A stretch of 64,000 nt of DNA from Choricystis sp. odSpoLacu1 (lineage: Eukaryota; Chlorophyta; Trebouxiophyceae). A model generated the notes under the pieces. That model saw nothing but the letters and a program-made list of their open reading frames with translations, had not been told where the DNA came from and did no database searches. The position numbers were made by a program, and so were the translations under genes. Where the stretch lies: contig OY253650.1 of the NCBI GenBank assembly GCA_958009055.1, positions 1,240,001-1,304,000 of the forward strand. Direction: 5' to 3'. This document shows positions 10,975 to 22,408 of this stretch, one piece after another (positions within the stretch are counted from its first letter, which is position 1; each line of letters begins with the position of its first letter).

Positions 10975-13226
10975 TCACCTCCTGGCCAGCGCGCGCCCCG
11001 GGGACGCCATGACGCCGACGCAGCCGACCGGGCGCGCGGGCGTGTCGGGCGACGACGCGTCGTCGTCGACTGCCATCGCGGCGTCATCGTCGTCCGAGGG
11101 GGCCTCGCACTCGTCCTCATCCAGTCCGGGGGACGTGCGAAAGCCGGCGACCACGCCCAAGCTGGTGGCCAGGGCGGCCTGTCTGGCGCCCCAGCCACCA
11201 GCGCCGGGGGCAGCGGGCGGGGCGCCCGCGACCGCGCGCCGCGGCGGCGACGCGTCGGCGGTGGGGGGGGCGGGGGCGCGGGACGGGGCGGCGCCTCCAC
11301 CCACGCCGGACGCCACCAACGACACGGTGGGCACCCGCCCAGCGGCCAGCTTGGTGGAGGAGGGTGCGCGCCGGGAGCCAGGGGCCGGTCCGACCGCGCC
11401 GCGCGGCTTGGCTGCAGCAATTGTGGCACCCTTGACCAGCAGGCCACTGGGCGACCGCACCACCAGCAGTGCAGCCTCGTCGGGGGCGGCCGCCGCGTCG
11501 CCGGCGTCGGTCAGGGGGCCGAGCGGGCGCGCGCGCGCGCGGCTGCCGAGGATGCGCGTTCCGCGTGCCACGCGGGCGAAAACGTCTCAGCCACCCCCGT
11601 GAAATACGGGTGAGCCAACAAGGCTGCCGCGGACGCGCGTTTGGAGGGGTCGGGGTGCAGGCAGGCGGTCATGAAGGAGACGAGGCGCGGGTCTTGCGCC
11701 GCGTAGCGTGCTGCAAGGCTCGCAGCTGGGTCCCCCCCTCCCCTCGTCGCAGCCGCAGCCGCCACGGCAGCCGCCCCACGCTCCCCTCCAGACGCGGACA
11801 GGTGCGGGTTGGCGCAGGCAGCCGCTCTGTGGGCGCGGGTCAGCCCCCCGACACAGCGGACAACCCTCGCCAGCTGGTCTGCGTCGCAGTCGCCCGGGAA
11901 CAACGGCCGCCCCGTCGCCACTTCAGCCGCCATGCAGCCCAGCGCCCACACGTCGACGGGGGGGCCGTAGCCTCGGTCCCCGACGAGGAGCTCGGGGGCG
12001 CGGTACCAGCGGGTGGCCACGTAGTCGGAGAGCGGGGTCGTGGCGGCTGCGGCGGCCGCCGCGCGCGCGGACGCCGCCCCACCCCCCGGCAACACGCGCG
12101 CAAACCCAAAGTCGCACAGTTTGACGAGACCGGTCGCAGACACGAGCACGTTCTCGGGCTTGACGTCGCGGTGGACGACGCGGCGCGAGTGGAGGTAGGC
12201 CAGGGCTGACGTCAGCTGCCACAGCAGCCGCCGGGTGGAGCCGGGGGAGAGGCCGCCGGGGGAGGACTCCAGGTCGTCCAGGAGGCAGCGGTCGACGTGC
12301 TGAGGGGAGTGGGGAGGGTGAGTGAAGAGAGGGCGCAACCCTGGGCACCCGCCCGCACGAACCCTCTACTCTCTCCTACTCACCTCCAGCACCAGGTGCA
12401 GCCGCCCCCCGCTGTTGAACCGGCCGCGCAGAGCCACCACGTGGTCGTGGTCCATGGCGGCCAGGACGCGGGCCTCGCGCAGCGCGGTTTTGCGGACCTG
12501 CTGTGGGAGTGAAGAGGGCGAAACGCGTCAGCGCGCTTTTTTCGCTCGCCAACCTCCGCGCAAGCTCGCCCATTCGAGGCCTCCTCCTGCCCAGTGTACG
12601 GCCTTGCACGCCCAATTTCCCGCCCCACACGTCAAACCCTTATCTTGTGCATGCGTAGGGAGGCGGTGAGGCGGCGTCCGCCCCCTCAGTCTCCTCTACC
12701 ACGCGCCGCCGCCATTCAATGGCGCCATTGGCGCCGCCTCTCGCCCTGCTCCCCGCCCTCGGCCCAGCCTCGACGCCCCTGTATGCGTAGCCACCACTCT
12801 CCTCTCTCACCTGGTTGGAATCGTCGGACGCTTCCTTGAAGCGTTTGACCGCCACCAGCTCCCCGCTCGCGCGGTGTTTGGCGCGCAGGACGACGCCGTA
12901 CGTGCCCTCCCCGATGCGGCCCAACGAGTCGTAGGCCTGGGGTGGGGTATGTGGGGTGTAGTGCGGGTGGGTAGGGGATGTGGGTCAGGGTTTTAGGGGG
13001 GCGAGGGCGTCAGGGGGGAGGACGCCGAAGAGGTGCGGTTGACCTGCATGCCGCCCTCCCTCAAACGGCGCGACCGTGCGCCTGCGGCCGCCGCCACCCC
13101 CACCAAAGCTCGGGGTGGATCAACTAGTGGCAACCATGCCGGCGTTTTACGGCGGGAGGGGCGGGTCAACGCTCGGTGGGCGCTTGGAACGGCAACCCAA
13201 TGGCGGGCAAAACAACTCACCTCCAT
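10975..13226 (-). CDS. CDKL-family (CMGC) serine/threonine protein kinase
   Basis: Exons on the minus strand: a six-base first exon ATGGAG at 13221-13226 (donor GTGAGT), then 12811-12936, 12384-12500 and 12299 down to 10975. Joined, the start reads ME-AYDSLGRIGEGTYGVVL. The glycine loop is GEGTYG, the lysine is VAVKRF, the catalytic loop is VVHRDVKPENVLV, and KLCDFGFARVL replaces the usual DFG context with the DFGFAR typical of CDKL kinases. The activation end is VATRWYRAPELLVG, followed by VDVWALGCMAAEV. The kinase domain ends near 11590. A CG repeat at about 11530-11545 shifts the frame. Without correction the protein stops at SAP (11511); with correction it gains a 180-residue Ala/Ser/Pro tail with an acidic patch ending at 10975. 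CDKL kinases are linked to cilia and flagella in other eukaryotes, so a flagellate stage is possible (inference). Confidence 0.85.
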
Positions 13227-13422
13227 TGTTGTGGTTCGCGTCTCCCCGCGCCGCCGGGTTTCTCTCTCTAGGGGTGTGGTGCGCTGGAGAAACCGACGCG
13301 CTGGTTCAAGTCTCCATTGTGCGTCTTGTGTGGGGCGCGAGAACGACCCAACTTAAAAAAGAGAGAAGGGTTGTGCGGCGGTTTTCGCCGGCGGTTTGCA
13401 CCTTTTTTCCCTCTCTGCTCTC

Positions 13423-15719
13423 TCACCGCCGCTTGCCGCCCCCCTCCTCCCCGCCCGCCGCCTTGCGCTTGCGCGCGCTGGCTCGCGTCGCACGGCCGGT
13501 GGCAGCGGGCGGCGCCGCCACCTCCTCGGCCGCCACCGCGGGTGGCGCCGCCGCCTCGGCGGGCGCCACGGTCGGCGCGCTGCCCTCCTCCCCTCCCTCC
13601 TCCTCCACCACCTCAAAACCGCTGCTCGACGCCGCGCCGTCGGCCTCCTCCTTGCCATCCTCCCCCTTCTCCGCCGCGATCGGCGCCTGCCCCTCCAGCA
13701 CAAAGCCTTCCGGGCTTCCCTCCTCATCCCACGGCGCCACGTGGGCCAGGGTCACCGCCACCGTCACCGCCTGCGCGTTGTCGGTCACCGTAAGCACGGT
13801 GCCGTCGGCCAGGCCGCCTCCGGGGAGGGAGGCGAGGGGGAGGGGGCGCAGGGCGGTGTAGGTGGCGATTTCATCTGCATCCAAATCCTCCCCCTCCTCA
13901 TACAGGAAGCCGCCCGGGGCGGCGAGGGTGGGCTCCACCATGGCGAGGCGGGCTTTGAGGACCTGGAGGGAAGGAAGTGTGTGTGTTTGGGGGTTTAGGG
14001 TGGTGGTGCGTCGTTGTTGCTTTTTTCCCTCCCCACCCCTCTTTCCCTCCCTGCCCTCTCCCTCCTTCTCACCTTGTTCACCAACTCCCCCAGCGTCACC
14101 ACCCCACAGTCCAGGCTCACCCTCACCCCCGCCGTGCCGCACACCGCGCACCCGGGGGCGGGGGGCGGGGGTGGGCCGGCTGTCAGGAGGCGGCCGGCAG
14201 AAGGGGCCGCAAACAGAAACGTGGCCCGCAGCTGGGAAGCCGCCACCCGGGCCACCAGCTTCAACGCTTCCACGGACACCAGCCCCGCCACAATGGCGTT
14301 GGTGGTGGCCACCGCGTGCACGATGTTGCCGGCCGCGCCGCGCGCGTCGAAGAAGGAGGGGGGCGGGATGGCGTGGCCCGCGCAGCGCAGGGACGTCGCG
14401 GCGGCGACGAGCTCCGCGGACAGGCGGTCGTCCTTGTCAAAGGTGGCGCCCCCCACGTCAGCAGTCCGGTGCGTGTGAAAGGCAGCGATCGCGCCCACGA
14501 ACACGGCCGCCGCGGCGGGCGGGGGCCAGGGGGTGTGGTCGTCGGCGGTGGCGGCGTGGGCGCGCGCGACGCCGCGCGTCGCGGTGGCCGCGTCCGCGGT
14601 GGCAACGGCGGCGGCGGACGCGCCACGGTCGGGCAGCAGGTCGGCCAGGCGGTAGGGGGTGGGGCGGGGGCGCTTGGTCCAGAGGTCCTGTGCGTGGGGA
14701 GGAGGGTTTTTGTCGGGTGGGGGAAGCGTTTTTTGTTTCGACCCTCCTCACTCCTCCGTTCTCCCTCTTTCCCAAAACTCACGTCCATCGCGCGCGTGCG
14801 CTCCACATCCTCCCCAAACACGCGGTCAAACACGCGCTCCGCGTAGGTGAGGATGTCCTCTCCGTCTGCCCGCAGAAAGGCGGCGGCAGCAGAGGAGGCG
14901 GCCGCGTCGCCGTCTCCTTCTCCTCCTTCTCCTCCGTCGTCCAGGTCGGTCACCGCGTCCACCGGCCCAAGCAGGCGCGCATACAGCAGCTCCTTGGCCC
15001 ACACGACGGCGTGGATGGGTTTGTCGGGCGTGCTTCGAATTGTGCACACGGGGAACGTCTTCGGAGGCGCTTTGGGAGCACACTCGTAGCACTCGGTGGC
15101 GTCCGCGTCCCCGCCCAACGCCACGCCGCGCGCGTGCACGGTGACTTGGCCCAGGACGCCCGCACTGCCGGACTCGACGAGGGGGACGCGCGCCGCCAGC
15201 GCGCACCGGTTGACGTGGCGCCGGGCGTCCAGGTTGTCCAGCCCGTTGACGATGAGGGTGTAGGAGGCCAGCGCGACGGGCGTGAACGAGGGGGAGGTGC
15301 GCACGTCGGCGCGGTGGGGGGTGATGTGTGTGGAGGGTGCAAAGCGGGAGGCAGACGCCGCTGCCACCGACGCTTTGGAGGCGCCCACATGGGCCCGCCG
15401 AAACAGGAACTGGCGGTTGAGGTTGGACACGTCGATGGTGTCGAGGTCGACCTGTGAGGGTGGGAGGGAGGATGGTGTGAGGGTGGGCGAGGAAGCGACG
15501 GCGTTTCGATCGGCGCCCCATTCCCTCCCTCCCTCCTCCCACCGCACTCACCACGTCGATGTTGCGAAACCCGGACAGCACCAGCGTCTTCAACAGCTCG
15601 CACCCGATGCCGCCCGCGCCCACGCACAGGACGCGGGCGGCCGCGACGCGGGCGCGGAAGGCCGGGTCGGAGAGGCACGCCGGCCAGGGGAGGGACGGGG
15701 GGGGGGTGTCCTCGGCCAT
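13423..15719 (-). CDS. UBA2: SUMO-activating enzyme E1 catalytic subunit UBA2
   Basis: Four exons, 15552-15719, 14783-15451, 14073-14687 and 13423-13962 (1992 nt, 663 aa), all GT-AG and in frame. The adenylation fold begins ARVLCVGAGGIGCELLKTL and continues VDLDTIDVSNLNRQFLFRR. The zinc ligands are CYEC and, late, CAVCG. The thioester Cys lies in FPVCTIRSTPDKPIHAVVWAK (Cys codon 15044-15046), the exact UBA2 signature. A ubiquitin-fold region follows exon 3. The tail is acidic and ends in ASARKRKAAGG, a nuclear localisation signal as in animal UBA2. The enzyme activates SUMO with ATP in a heterodimer with AOS1/SAE1 and passes it to UBC9. It lies 251 bases from the divergent CCDC124 gene and 197 bases upstream of the CDKL kinase start in tandem. 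Confidence 0.95.
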
Positions 15720-15970
15720 GTGTGTGTGGGCTGGGTGCTGCGTCGTCCACACGTTCAGTCGTCTGGTCGCTCCCAGGCGAGGCGCGAGAGGGAAGAGGCC
15801 GAAGAAACCAATGCGCTGTGCCCATGTCGGCTCCACACTTTCAACCAAATAACACTCGCCTCCCTCCTCTTCCCCTCTCTCCGTGTCGGCGCCGCCCACC
15901 CTGCTCGGCACGACACTCTCTCCCTCTTTTGTTGCCCTCCCCCGCGTCCCGCGGCGGCGCCAAGTGGCAA
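15720..15970. promoter_or_regulatory. bidirectional promoter region UBA2 / CCDC124
   Basis: 251 bases separate the two divergent start codons, so both promoters and leaders must fit here. No TATA box was seen. This is inferred from gene arrangement only. Confidence 0.45.
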
Positions 15971-16942
15971 ATGGCCAAGAAAAAGGTGGCCGCCAACCCG
16001 AAAGCCGTCGGTGCGCGCGAGCGCAAGGAGGCGCGCACCGCGGTGGCGACCGCGGCGTCGGCGTCGGCGGCCGAGGATGCGTACTGGGAGGCGGCGGGGG
16101 AGGGGTCCAAGTCCAAGGCGGCGGCCAAGCGCGAGGAGCAGGTGAGTTGGAGTGAGTGTGGGGGGAAAACACGATAACAAAACCCTGGCCTCTGGCCCCT
16201 CGCCTTGTGATAGGAAACACGCGAGACTAGTGCGAGTGTGGGGCGGATGGGAGGGAGGGTGCGAAGGCGGGGGGGAGGAGAAAGGGTGACGAATTTCGCG
16301 ACGGCGTCACCCGCCCACGGTGACCGGACGTCTCTCGACCCACCCTCTGTCGTCTCACCTCAATCCCACACCCCACACACCCATCCCACACAGCAACGCG
16401 CCCGCGCCGAAGCCGCCGCCAAAAAAGCGGAGGCCAAGCGGGAGGCGGAGGCGGAGGACGCGAAAGCGGCGGCCGCGCTGCGCAAGGCGGGCGGCGGCGC
16501 GTCCACGCCCGCCCGCCCAAAAGTCACGTTCCACCAGCTGGCCAAAGCGGCTGAAGTGGAGGTGGCGGCGACGGCGGCGGCGGCGGCGGTGGCCGCGCGC
16601 AAGGCGAGGCGGGAGGTGGGGGCGGACGAGTATGCGGCGGCCGTCGAGTCTCACGACGCCACCGCCCACCGCGCCACCGGGGACGAGGGCGTGGACGCTC
16701 GCTCCCTGGATGCCGCGGTGGCAGCGTTGGCGCTGGCTGATGCGGCGGGTGGAGCAGGCGCGGACGAGGATCGGCGGCCGGAGCGGCGCGCGCGCGCCGC
16801 GTACACCGCGTTTGCAGACAGGGAGCTTGCCCGCCTCAAGTCGGAGAAACCAGGGCTCAAGCTCTCCCAGTACAAGGAGCTGCTGTGGCGGGCGTGGCAA
16901 AAGTCGCCCGACAACCCGATGGTGGTGGCGGGCAGAGTGTGA
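15971..16942 (+). CDS. CCDC124: CCDC124 / Oxs1-Lso2 family ribosome-associated coiled-coil protein
   Basis: Two exons, 15971-16141 and 16394-16942 (720 nt, 239 aa). The start is MAKKKVAANPKAVGARERKE. A long Lys/Glu/Ala coiled coil spans the splice site (KREEQ-QRARAEAAAKK). The C-terminal block RRARAAYTAFADRELARLK, then LKLSQYKELLWRAWQKSPDNP, is the conserved CCDC124 domain ending in SPDNP. Family members (human CCDC124, yeast Lso2) bind idle 80S ribosomes in the cytosol. The stop lies 105 bases from the convergent DnaJ gene. Confidence 0.92.
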
Positions 16943-17047
16943 GCTTGTTTTGTAGGGGGGGGGGCGTTTTCATGGCGTGTGGGCTGCTGTTTTTTTTTTT
17001 TTTCAACACAAAAGAGCCAACAACACACCACACAACACCCCACGCAA

Positions 17048-18330
17048 TCACGCTGCCTTGCGCTCCCCTCGCCTGGCGCCATCGCACTCCTCCCGCAGCG
17101 AGGCGAGCAACTCCTTGGCACGCGGCGTGAGGGTCGCGCCACGTGGCACCCGCACAGAGATGACCACATACTGGTCTCCCCGCCCTCCACCCCCCCTCAA
17201 CCGCGGCAGCCCATACCCCCGCATGCGCAGCCTGTCCCCCGGCTGAGTCCCGGGTTTGAGAGTGAGCTCACGTTCACCGTCCAGGGGGGTGGGGACGCGG
17301 ACTGATGCGCCGAGAGCAGCGTCCCACACGTCCACGTCCGTCCTGACGGTGACGTCAGCGCCGGCACGGTCAAATATGGGGGAGGGGGTGACGTCGAGTT
17401 CGACGAGGAGAGCGCCGGACGGTGTGCCGGGTGGCGCCCCTGGCGGCGGCGGCGGGCCGCGCCCCGCCAACCGCAGCACAGCGCCCGTGTCGACGCCGGC
17501 CGGTATGTCCAACTCAACGGACACACCGCCCACAGTGATGGTGCGGCGGCCGCCGGAGGCGGCCAGGTCAAAGGGGATGCGCAGCGACGCGCGCGCGTCG
17601 GGCGCACGCGTCGAAAACCCGCCAAACGGGCCGCCGCCCGCCCACGCAAAGCCGCCGCGGCGGCCGCCGCCGCCGCCGCCCAGGCCGCCAAAGAAGGCGG
17701 CAAACACGTCCTCCACGTCGGGCGGCACGCCGACGCCGCCGCCGCCGCCGCCAAAGCCGCCAAACGGGCCGCCACCGCCGCCGCCACCACCCCCTCCGCC
17801 TCCCTTCTCCACGCTTTCATACGCGTCCGCCGACCCCAGCGAGTCATACAGGCTGCGTTTTTGGGGGTCGCGCAGCGCGTCGTACGCTCTGGTGGCTTCC
17901 TGGAACTTTTTGGCGGCGTCCGCGTCGTCAGCGTTTGTGTCGGGGTGGTGTTGTTTGGCCAGCTTGTAGTACGCCTTCTTGATGTCACCATCGGACGCAT
18001 CCTTGGACACGCCCAGCACGTCGTAGTAGTCGCGGGCGAGGGCGGCTGGGGAGAGGGAGGAGGGGAGTTTGTTTTTTCGGTCGGAGGGCGCGTCGGTGTG
18101 TGTGCCGGCGCATTCGCCTTCGCTCCCTCCACCCCTCTGCCCTCTCTCTCACCTGAGCTCCCATGCACCGTCCTCGTCCACGCTGTGGCGGCCGAGCAGC
18201 TGGCCACGCCGCCCCGCGCCAGCGTGGGCGGCGCCCGCGCGGACGCGGTGGCGGCGCAGGACCCACCGCCGCAGCCGGCGCGCGTGGCTCGCGACGCTGC
18301 GGTCACGAGGGCGGCTGCTGCGCGACGCAT
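17048..18330 (-). CDS. DnaJ/HSP40 co-chaperone, type II, probable mitochondrial
   Basis: Exons 18153-18330 and 17048-18045 (1176 nt, 391 aa). Residues 1-60 ([19 protein letters not shown]...) are rich in Arg, Ala and Ser without acids, as in a mitochondrial presequence. Splicing gives [17 protein letters not shown], and the J domain carries HPD in [11 protein letters not shown] Gly/Phe-rich linker with FGGF repeats follows, then the two C-terminal substrate-binding domains from [18 protein letters not shown]. The CxxCxGxG zinc finger of type I DnaJ is absent. The protein stimulates HSP70 ATPase and delivers clients. It is divergent from the LYR-motif gene, another probable mitochondrial protein, with 170 bases between the starts. 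Confidence 0.9.
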
Positions 18331-18500
18331 GGCAGGAGTGCGTGTGTGTAAACGGCCACGAAATGCGCGGGCTCTGCCCCCGCACCGAATGAAAAGGAAA
18401 CTTGCTTCTAGTGGTCTCTGAAACTCAATTCTCTGTTTTCAACGCCTCCCGCGCGCGCGGGGCGCGCGGGCCAACACAGACACACACACACACACACACC
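18331..18500. promoter_or_regulatory. bidirectional promoter region DnaJ / LYR-motif protein
   Basis: 170 bases between divergent start codons of two probable mitochondrial proteins, including a CA repeat at 18480-18499. Inferred from arrangement; no defined element was seen. Confidence 0.4.
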
Positions 18501-18737
18501 ATGCTTCCCCCCTCCCTCACAGACTTCATGCAGGCCGCTGCCGCGCGGGCCCTGTACCGAGAGTTTGTGCGCGCGCTGCGCTCCGCGCCCCCCTCCGCCC
18601 ACCCCGACGCCGCGGCCGCGGTCAAGGCAGGCTTTGTGGCGGCCGCAGGAGCGCGGGACGGCGCTGCCAAGCACGCGCTGGTGGATGGGAGGCTGCAGTT
18701 GAAGCGGGTGAGGGAGATGTTCGCGATGATGATGTGA
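18501..18737 (+). CDS. LYR-motif (Complex1_LYR) small protein, LYRM2/LYRM9-like
   Basis: A 78-residue single-exon protein starting at CACCATGCTTCC. It begins LTDFMQ, has the LYR tripeptide with downstream Arg in ALYREFVRALRS, and ends GRLQLKRVREMF. Length and order (LT-x-x-FM near the start, LYR about residue 18, a GR-x-QLK helix near the end) fit LYRM2/LYRM9-type proteins. LYR proteins pair with the mitochondrial acyl carrier protein and serve in assembly of respiratory complexes. The exact subfamily is uncertain. Confidence 0.82.
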   Translation: MLPPSLTDFMQAAAARALYREFVRALRSAPPSAHPDAAAAVKAGFVAAAGARDGAAKHALVDGRLQLKRVREMFAMMM

Positions 18738-18980
18738 GGAACGGGTTGTTTTGTTGTTTCCAGTGTTTGTTGACGTTGTGTGGGACTTGTGCAGAGAGAA
18801 CTAGAGAGAATCGGATGGATGGATGTGGTGGCGCGCGGAGGGTGGAAAGAGAGGGTAAAACAAAACGACAAGAACACACACACCGCGCTTTCCGTCGGAG
18901 AGAGGAGGGTGTGTGTCGGACGCCCTTCTCTCTCTCCACACCCGCTCGACAAACCGCCACACAGAGCAACAGCCAGCACC

Positions 18981-19731
18981 ATGCCCCCCCCGGCCGCCCC
19001 GGCGCTCGCCCCCCCCGCCACCGACGCTGCTGCCGCGGACGTCGCGCGCGCCCACCACGCCGCCTTCTGCTTCGCCTCCCTGGCCGCCCACTACGAGGGG
19101 GGGGCACCCTCGGAGCCCGACTTTGATGAAGCGCACTGGTGAGAGGGTGGGAGGGGGTGGAGGAGGGTGAAAAAAACACGCACACACGCGAATTGGGCGC
19201 AAACCCCGACGCATGCTCCCGACCCACCCTCCTTCCAGCCCCCTCTTCGTCACATGGAACAAGGACGCCCGCCTGCGCGGCTGCATCGGCTCCCTGGACC
19301 CCCGCCCGTTGCGCTCCGGCCTGGCTCGCTACGCCCTGGCGTCCGCCCTCTCGGACTCTCGCTTCCCCCCCGTCGCCAAAAGCGAGCTCCCGTCCCTCGC
19401 CTGCACCGTCTCCCTTCTCCGCGCCTTTCAACCCGCCGCCCACGTGCACGACTGGACGCCCGGCACCCACGGCATCGTGCTGCACTTCGAGGACGGGGCT
19501 GGTGGGGCGCGGTGTGGCACTTATCTTCCCCACGTGGCCACGGAGCAAGGGTGGTCGACTTCTGAAGCGGTTGACTCGCTCTTCCGCAAGGCAGGCCACA
19601 CCGGCCCCATCACGCCGTCCATGCGGCGGGAGGCGCGGGTGACGCGGTACAAGGCGACGACGGCCAGCCTGGACTATGGGGGGTGGGCCAAGTGGGGGCG
19701 GGGGGGTGGGGCGGTCGGAGGGTTGGCGTGA
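18981..19731 (+). CDS. AMMECR1: AMMECR1 domain protein
   Basis: Two exons, 18981-19138 and 19239-19731 (651 nt, 216 aa), joined as EAHC-PLFVTWNKD. The AMMECR1 signature LRGCIGSLDP is intact, followed by YALASALSDSRFPP, SLLRAF, HGIVLHFED, TYLPHVATEQGWS and a C-terminal TRYKATTASLDY. It has the typical length of one AMMECR1 domain with a short N-terminal extension. The domain is conserved from archaea to humans and its biochemical role is unsettled. Confidence 0.95.
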
Positions 19732-19924
19732 AGGAGGGGAAAAAGGTGCCGCCCCTCCCTCTTTTGCGCCGGAAAAACCATATCTTTCTTCTCTTTTTTA
19801 TTAGGGCGGCACCGCGTTCATTCATCTATTTCTTTCACTTCTTCTGACGCGTCTTTTTTTTTCGAAAAACGAAGTTCTTTTTAAGCCCGAAAACCAAACC
19901 AAAACAAACCACCCCAACTTTCTT

Positions 19925-20791
19925 CTACACCACCTGCCCACTCCCCCCCGGCCGCGCCTTCATCATTAACTGCAGCTCGCCCTCGACTCCCCAGTCGGGG
20001 CGGGCGCCCACCTCCACCTTGCGAAACCCGGCGCGCGTGTATAGCCTAGCTGCCCCCGCGTTGGCCGCGCCTACGTGCAGCGCCGCAAACCTGCAGTCCC
20101 ACTCCCACAGGCGGTCCAGGGCGGCGTGGAGGAGGGAATTGGCGACACCGCGGCCACGGGACGGGGCGGCGACAGCGAGATTAGAGATGTAGCCAATGCT
20201 CGGCCTCTCTACCCGCCGCGTGGTCCCATTGCGGCGCAGCGTGCGGGGAGGGAGTCGCCCGCCCTGTGCGTCCACGACAACGCAGCCCAGTACGCCGGCG
20301 GCGGCCGGGTCGGCGGCGAAGTCGGCGGCGAGGGACGGGGGCAGCCAGCGTAGGAGGAAGGGGACGTGAGAAGACTCGTCGTCGTTGTCAACCACCCTGC
20401 CACCGTCTGCGCTGACTGCCACCATGCAAGCAAACGGCCCCCGTGCCAGCCGCGTCTCGTTGGTGACGCCTTGGGCGAGGCCTAACACTCGATCAAGCCG
20501 CAGCAGGGGTGTCGCGAGCGAGGCGCGCGGATAGAACGCGTCGCAGTGCAGGGCCGCCACGTGCCACCACTCAGTGTCAGGATCAGCATCCCGCACGGTA
20601 AATGGCGGGGTAAAGGTGGTCGGATGGGGGGAGGGGGTGGGTGAGGGATAGGGCGCGCGCGCGGTTGGCGCCGCAGCGGCGACAGGCGGTCGCCGCGGCA
20701 GGTGCGCCGGCGTGCGACCAGTGGTGCTGCCGATTGGTGGCCGCATCGTGGACCGAGGCAGCGGGGCACGCGCGACGGGAGGGAGCGACAT
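19925..20791 (-). CDS. GNAT-family N-acetyltransferase, probably plastid-targeted
   Basis: A single exon of 288 residues. The first about 50 residues (MSLPPVARAPLPRSTMRPPIG...) are Ser/Thr/Arg/Pro-rich without acidic residues, like a transit peptide. The acetyl-CoA-binding region reads SIGYISNLAVAAPSRGRGVANSLL (the RGRGVA loop), then LHVGAANAGAARLYTRAGF, the GNAT motif B. The substrate is unknown; plant plastid GNATs acetylate protein N-termini or lysines. A mitochondrial presequence is the alternative. The start is 147 bases from that of the divergent RlmN gene. Confidence 0.8.
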   Translation of the reverse strand: MSLPPVARAPLPRSTMRPPIGSTTGRTPAHLPRRPPVAAAAPTARAPYPSPTPSPHPTTFTPPFTVRDADPDTEWWHVAALHCDAFYPRASLATPLLRLDRVLGLAQGVTNETRLARGPFACMVAVSADGGRVVDNDDESSHVPFLLRWLPPSLAADFAADPAAAGVLGCVVVDAQGGRLPPRTLRRNGTTRRVERPSIGYISNLAVAAPSRGRGVANSLLHAALDRLWEWDCRFAALHVGAANAGAARLYTRAGFRKVEVGARPDWGVEGELQLMMKARPGGSGQVV

Positions 20792-20938
20792 CAAAAAAAG
20801 GGTCGGGTGTTTGTGTCGAAATTCGACGCACACAAAACACGCTCGGGTTTTTCCACACGCCGCGCAGCGGGGTGTGGATTCCCGTCTTCGGTGTTTGGCA
20901 AGGCACACACACACAACCACACACATCAAACCACACGA
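20792..20938. promoter_or_regulatory. bidirectional promoter region GNAT / RlmN-like
   Basis: 147 bases between divergent starts of two probable organelle proteins. It contains a short CA repeat. Inferred from arrangement only. Confidence 0.4.
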
Positions 20939-22408
20939 ATGCCGGCCCCACGGCGGCCGCCCGCCGTCCCCGCGTCGATCTGGGACGAGGCCGCCCTCAC
21001 GTCCGCCCTCGAGGGCGCCGGTGTCAAGGCGGGCGTGCACGTGCAGAAGATCTACAGGTTGGTTGGTGTGAAATGGGGAGGAGAGTGGGGAGAGAGAGTC
21101 CGGGGGGGGAGAACACGATGCGCCGGCCGCCGCCTCAACCAACCCCCCCTCCCCACAGCCACCTGCTGCGCGACCCGCACGCCCACCCCGCCGACACGCC
21201 CGGCCTGCCCCTGGCCGCTGCGGCCCTGGTGCGCCAGCACTTTGTGCGCCGCACGTCCTCCCTTACCGCTGCCTCCTCCTCGTCTGGCGGCGCCACCAAG
21301 CTGCTGCTCCGCCTGGCCGACGGCCTTGAAGTGGAGGCCGTCATCATGCAGTACGACTCCAGCAAGGCGCTGGGGCGGGAAGCCAGTGGCGGAGGGGGCG
21401 GCATCCGCCGCACGCTGTGTGTGTCATCACAAGCAGGGTGCGCCATGGCCTGCACTTTCTGCGCAACGGGGTCCATGAGCCACCTGGGCGACTTGACGGC
21501 GGCCGAGATTCTGGAGCAGCTGGACTGGGCGGCGGCGGTCGTGGCAGAGAGGGAGAGGGATGGTGGTGGTGGTGGTGGTGGTGGTGGTGGCGGCGGCACG
21601 ACACGCGCGCGCGCCCCCCCCCCCCATCCGCAACGTCGTCTTCATGGGCATGGGAGAACCCCTCAACAATTACGGCGCCGTTCTCACTGCTGCACGCGCC
21701 ATGACGGACTCCAAGCGGTTTGGGTTGAGGGCGGGCGGCGTGACGATTTCGACGGTCGGCATCATCCCCCGGATTAGATCCCTGGCCACTGACCTCCCCC
21801 GCGTCTCGCTGGCCCTGTCCCTGCACGCGCCGACCCAGCCTCTGCGAGCCCGCATCGTGCCGAGTGCGCGGGCGTACCCGCTGGACAGGTTGATGGTGGC
21901 GGTGGCGGGCTATCAAAAGACAACAAAACGGAGGGTGTTTGTGGAGTACGTTTTGTTGGCGGGCGTCAACGATGCCCCCTCCCATGCAGCCGAGTTGGCG
22001 GCCCTGCTGGCGGGGCGGGACGTCGTCGTCAACGTCATCCCCTGGAACCCGTTCCCACCGGACAATGGAAAGGAGGGTGGCGGCGGCGGCGTCGCACCAA
22101 CCGACGCGCCCGAGCCGCCAGAACTCTTCGCCGCCCCGGACACCGCCGCCGTCGGCGCGTTTGTGGATGTGCTGCGGGCGGCAGGCCTGCCCGCCACCGT
22201 GCGCCAGGAGAAGGGGCAGGATGTGGCGGCTGCATGTGGCCAGCTGGCGTTGGCGAGTGCTGGAGTGAAGCAGCGCGAAAGCGGGTGCGCCACCACCACC
22301 GCCGCCCGGCCCCAGCCAGACATGGAGGACTTGGTGCCGCCGCCCCCCACGCCGGCGCCGGTGCGTGGGCTGGCTGCCCGGGTCAAGGCCGCGATGTGGG
22401 GGGGGTGA
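20939..22408 (+). CDS. RlmN-like radical SAM RNA methyltransferase, one frame break
   Basis: Exons 20939-21057 and 21159-22408, joined KIYS-HLLRDPH. The N-terminal helical part leads to LCVSSQAGCAMACTFCATG, whose CxxxCxxC (about 21436-21462) binds the 4Fe-4S cluster. A poly-Gly loop encoded by GGT repeats and a C run at 21614-21625 shift the frame by one base. Reading resumes at RNVVFMGMGEPLNNY, then SLALSLHAP, FVEYVLLAGVND and VVNVIPWNPF. The second catalytic Cys is in VAAACGQLALASAG. Bacterial RlmN makes 2-methyladenosine in 23S rRNA and some tRNAs; both cysteines needed for that chemistry are present. A nuclear gene of this kind probably serves plastid or mitochondrial RNA. The short N-terminus shows no clear targeting signal. 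Confidence 0.88.

Noticed and set aside
11009..11602. Plus-strand open frame of 197 codons opposite the CDKL C-terminus
   Set aside because: The Ser/Ala/Pro text mirrors the low-complexity kinase tail and has no start context or conserved motif; kept as antisense.
13290..13345. GGTTCAAGTCTCC resembling a tRNA T-loop
   Set aside because: The flanking five bases do not pair as a T stem and no acceptor or D arm could be found.
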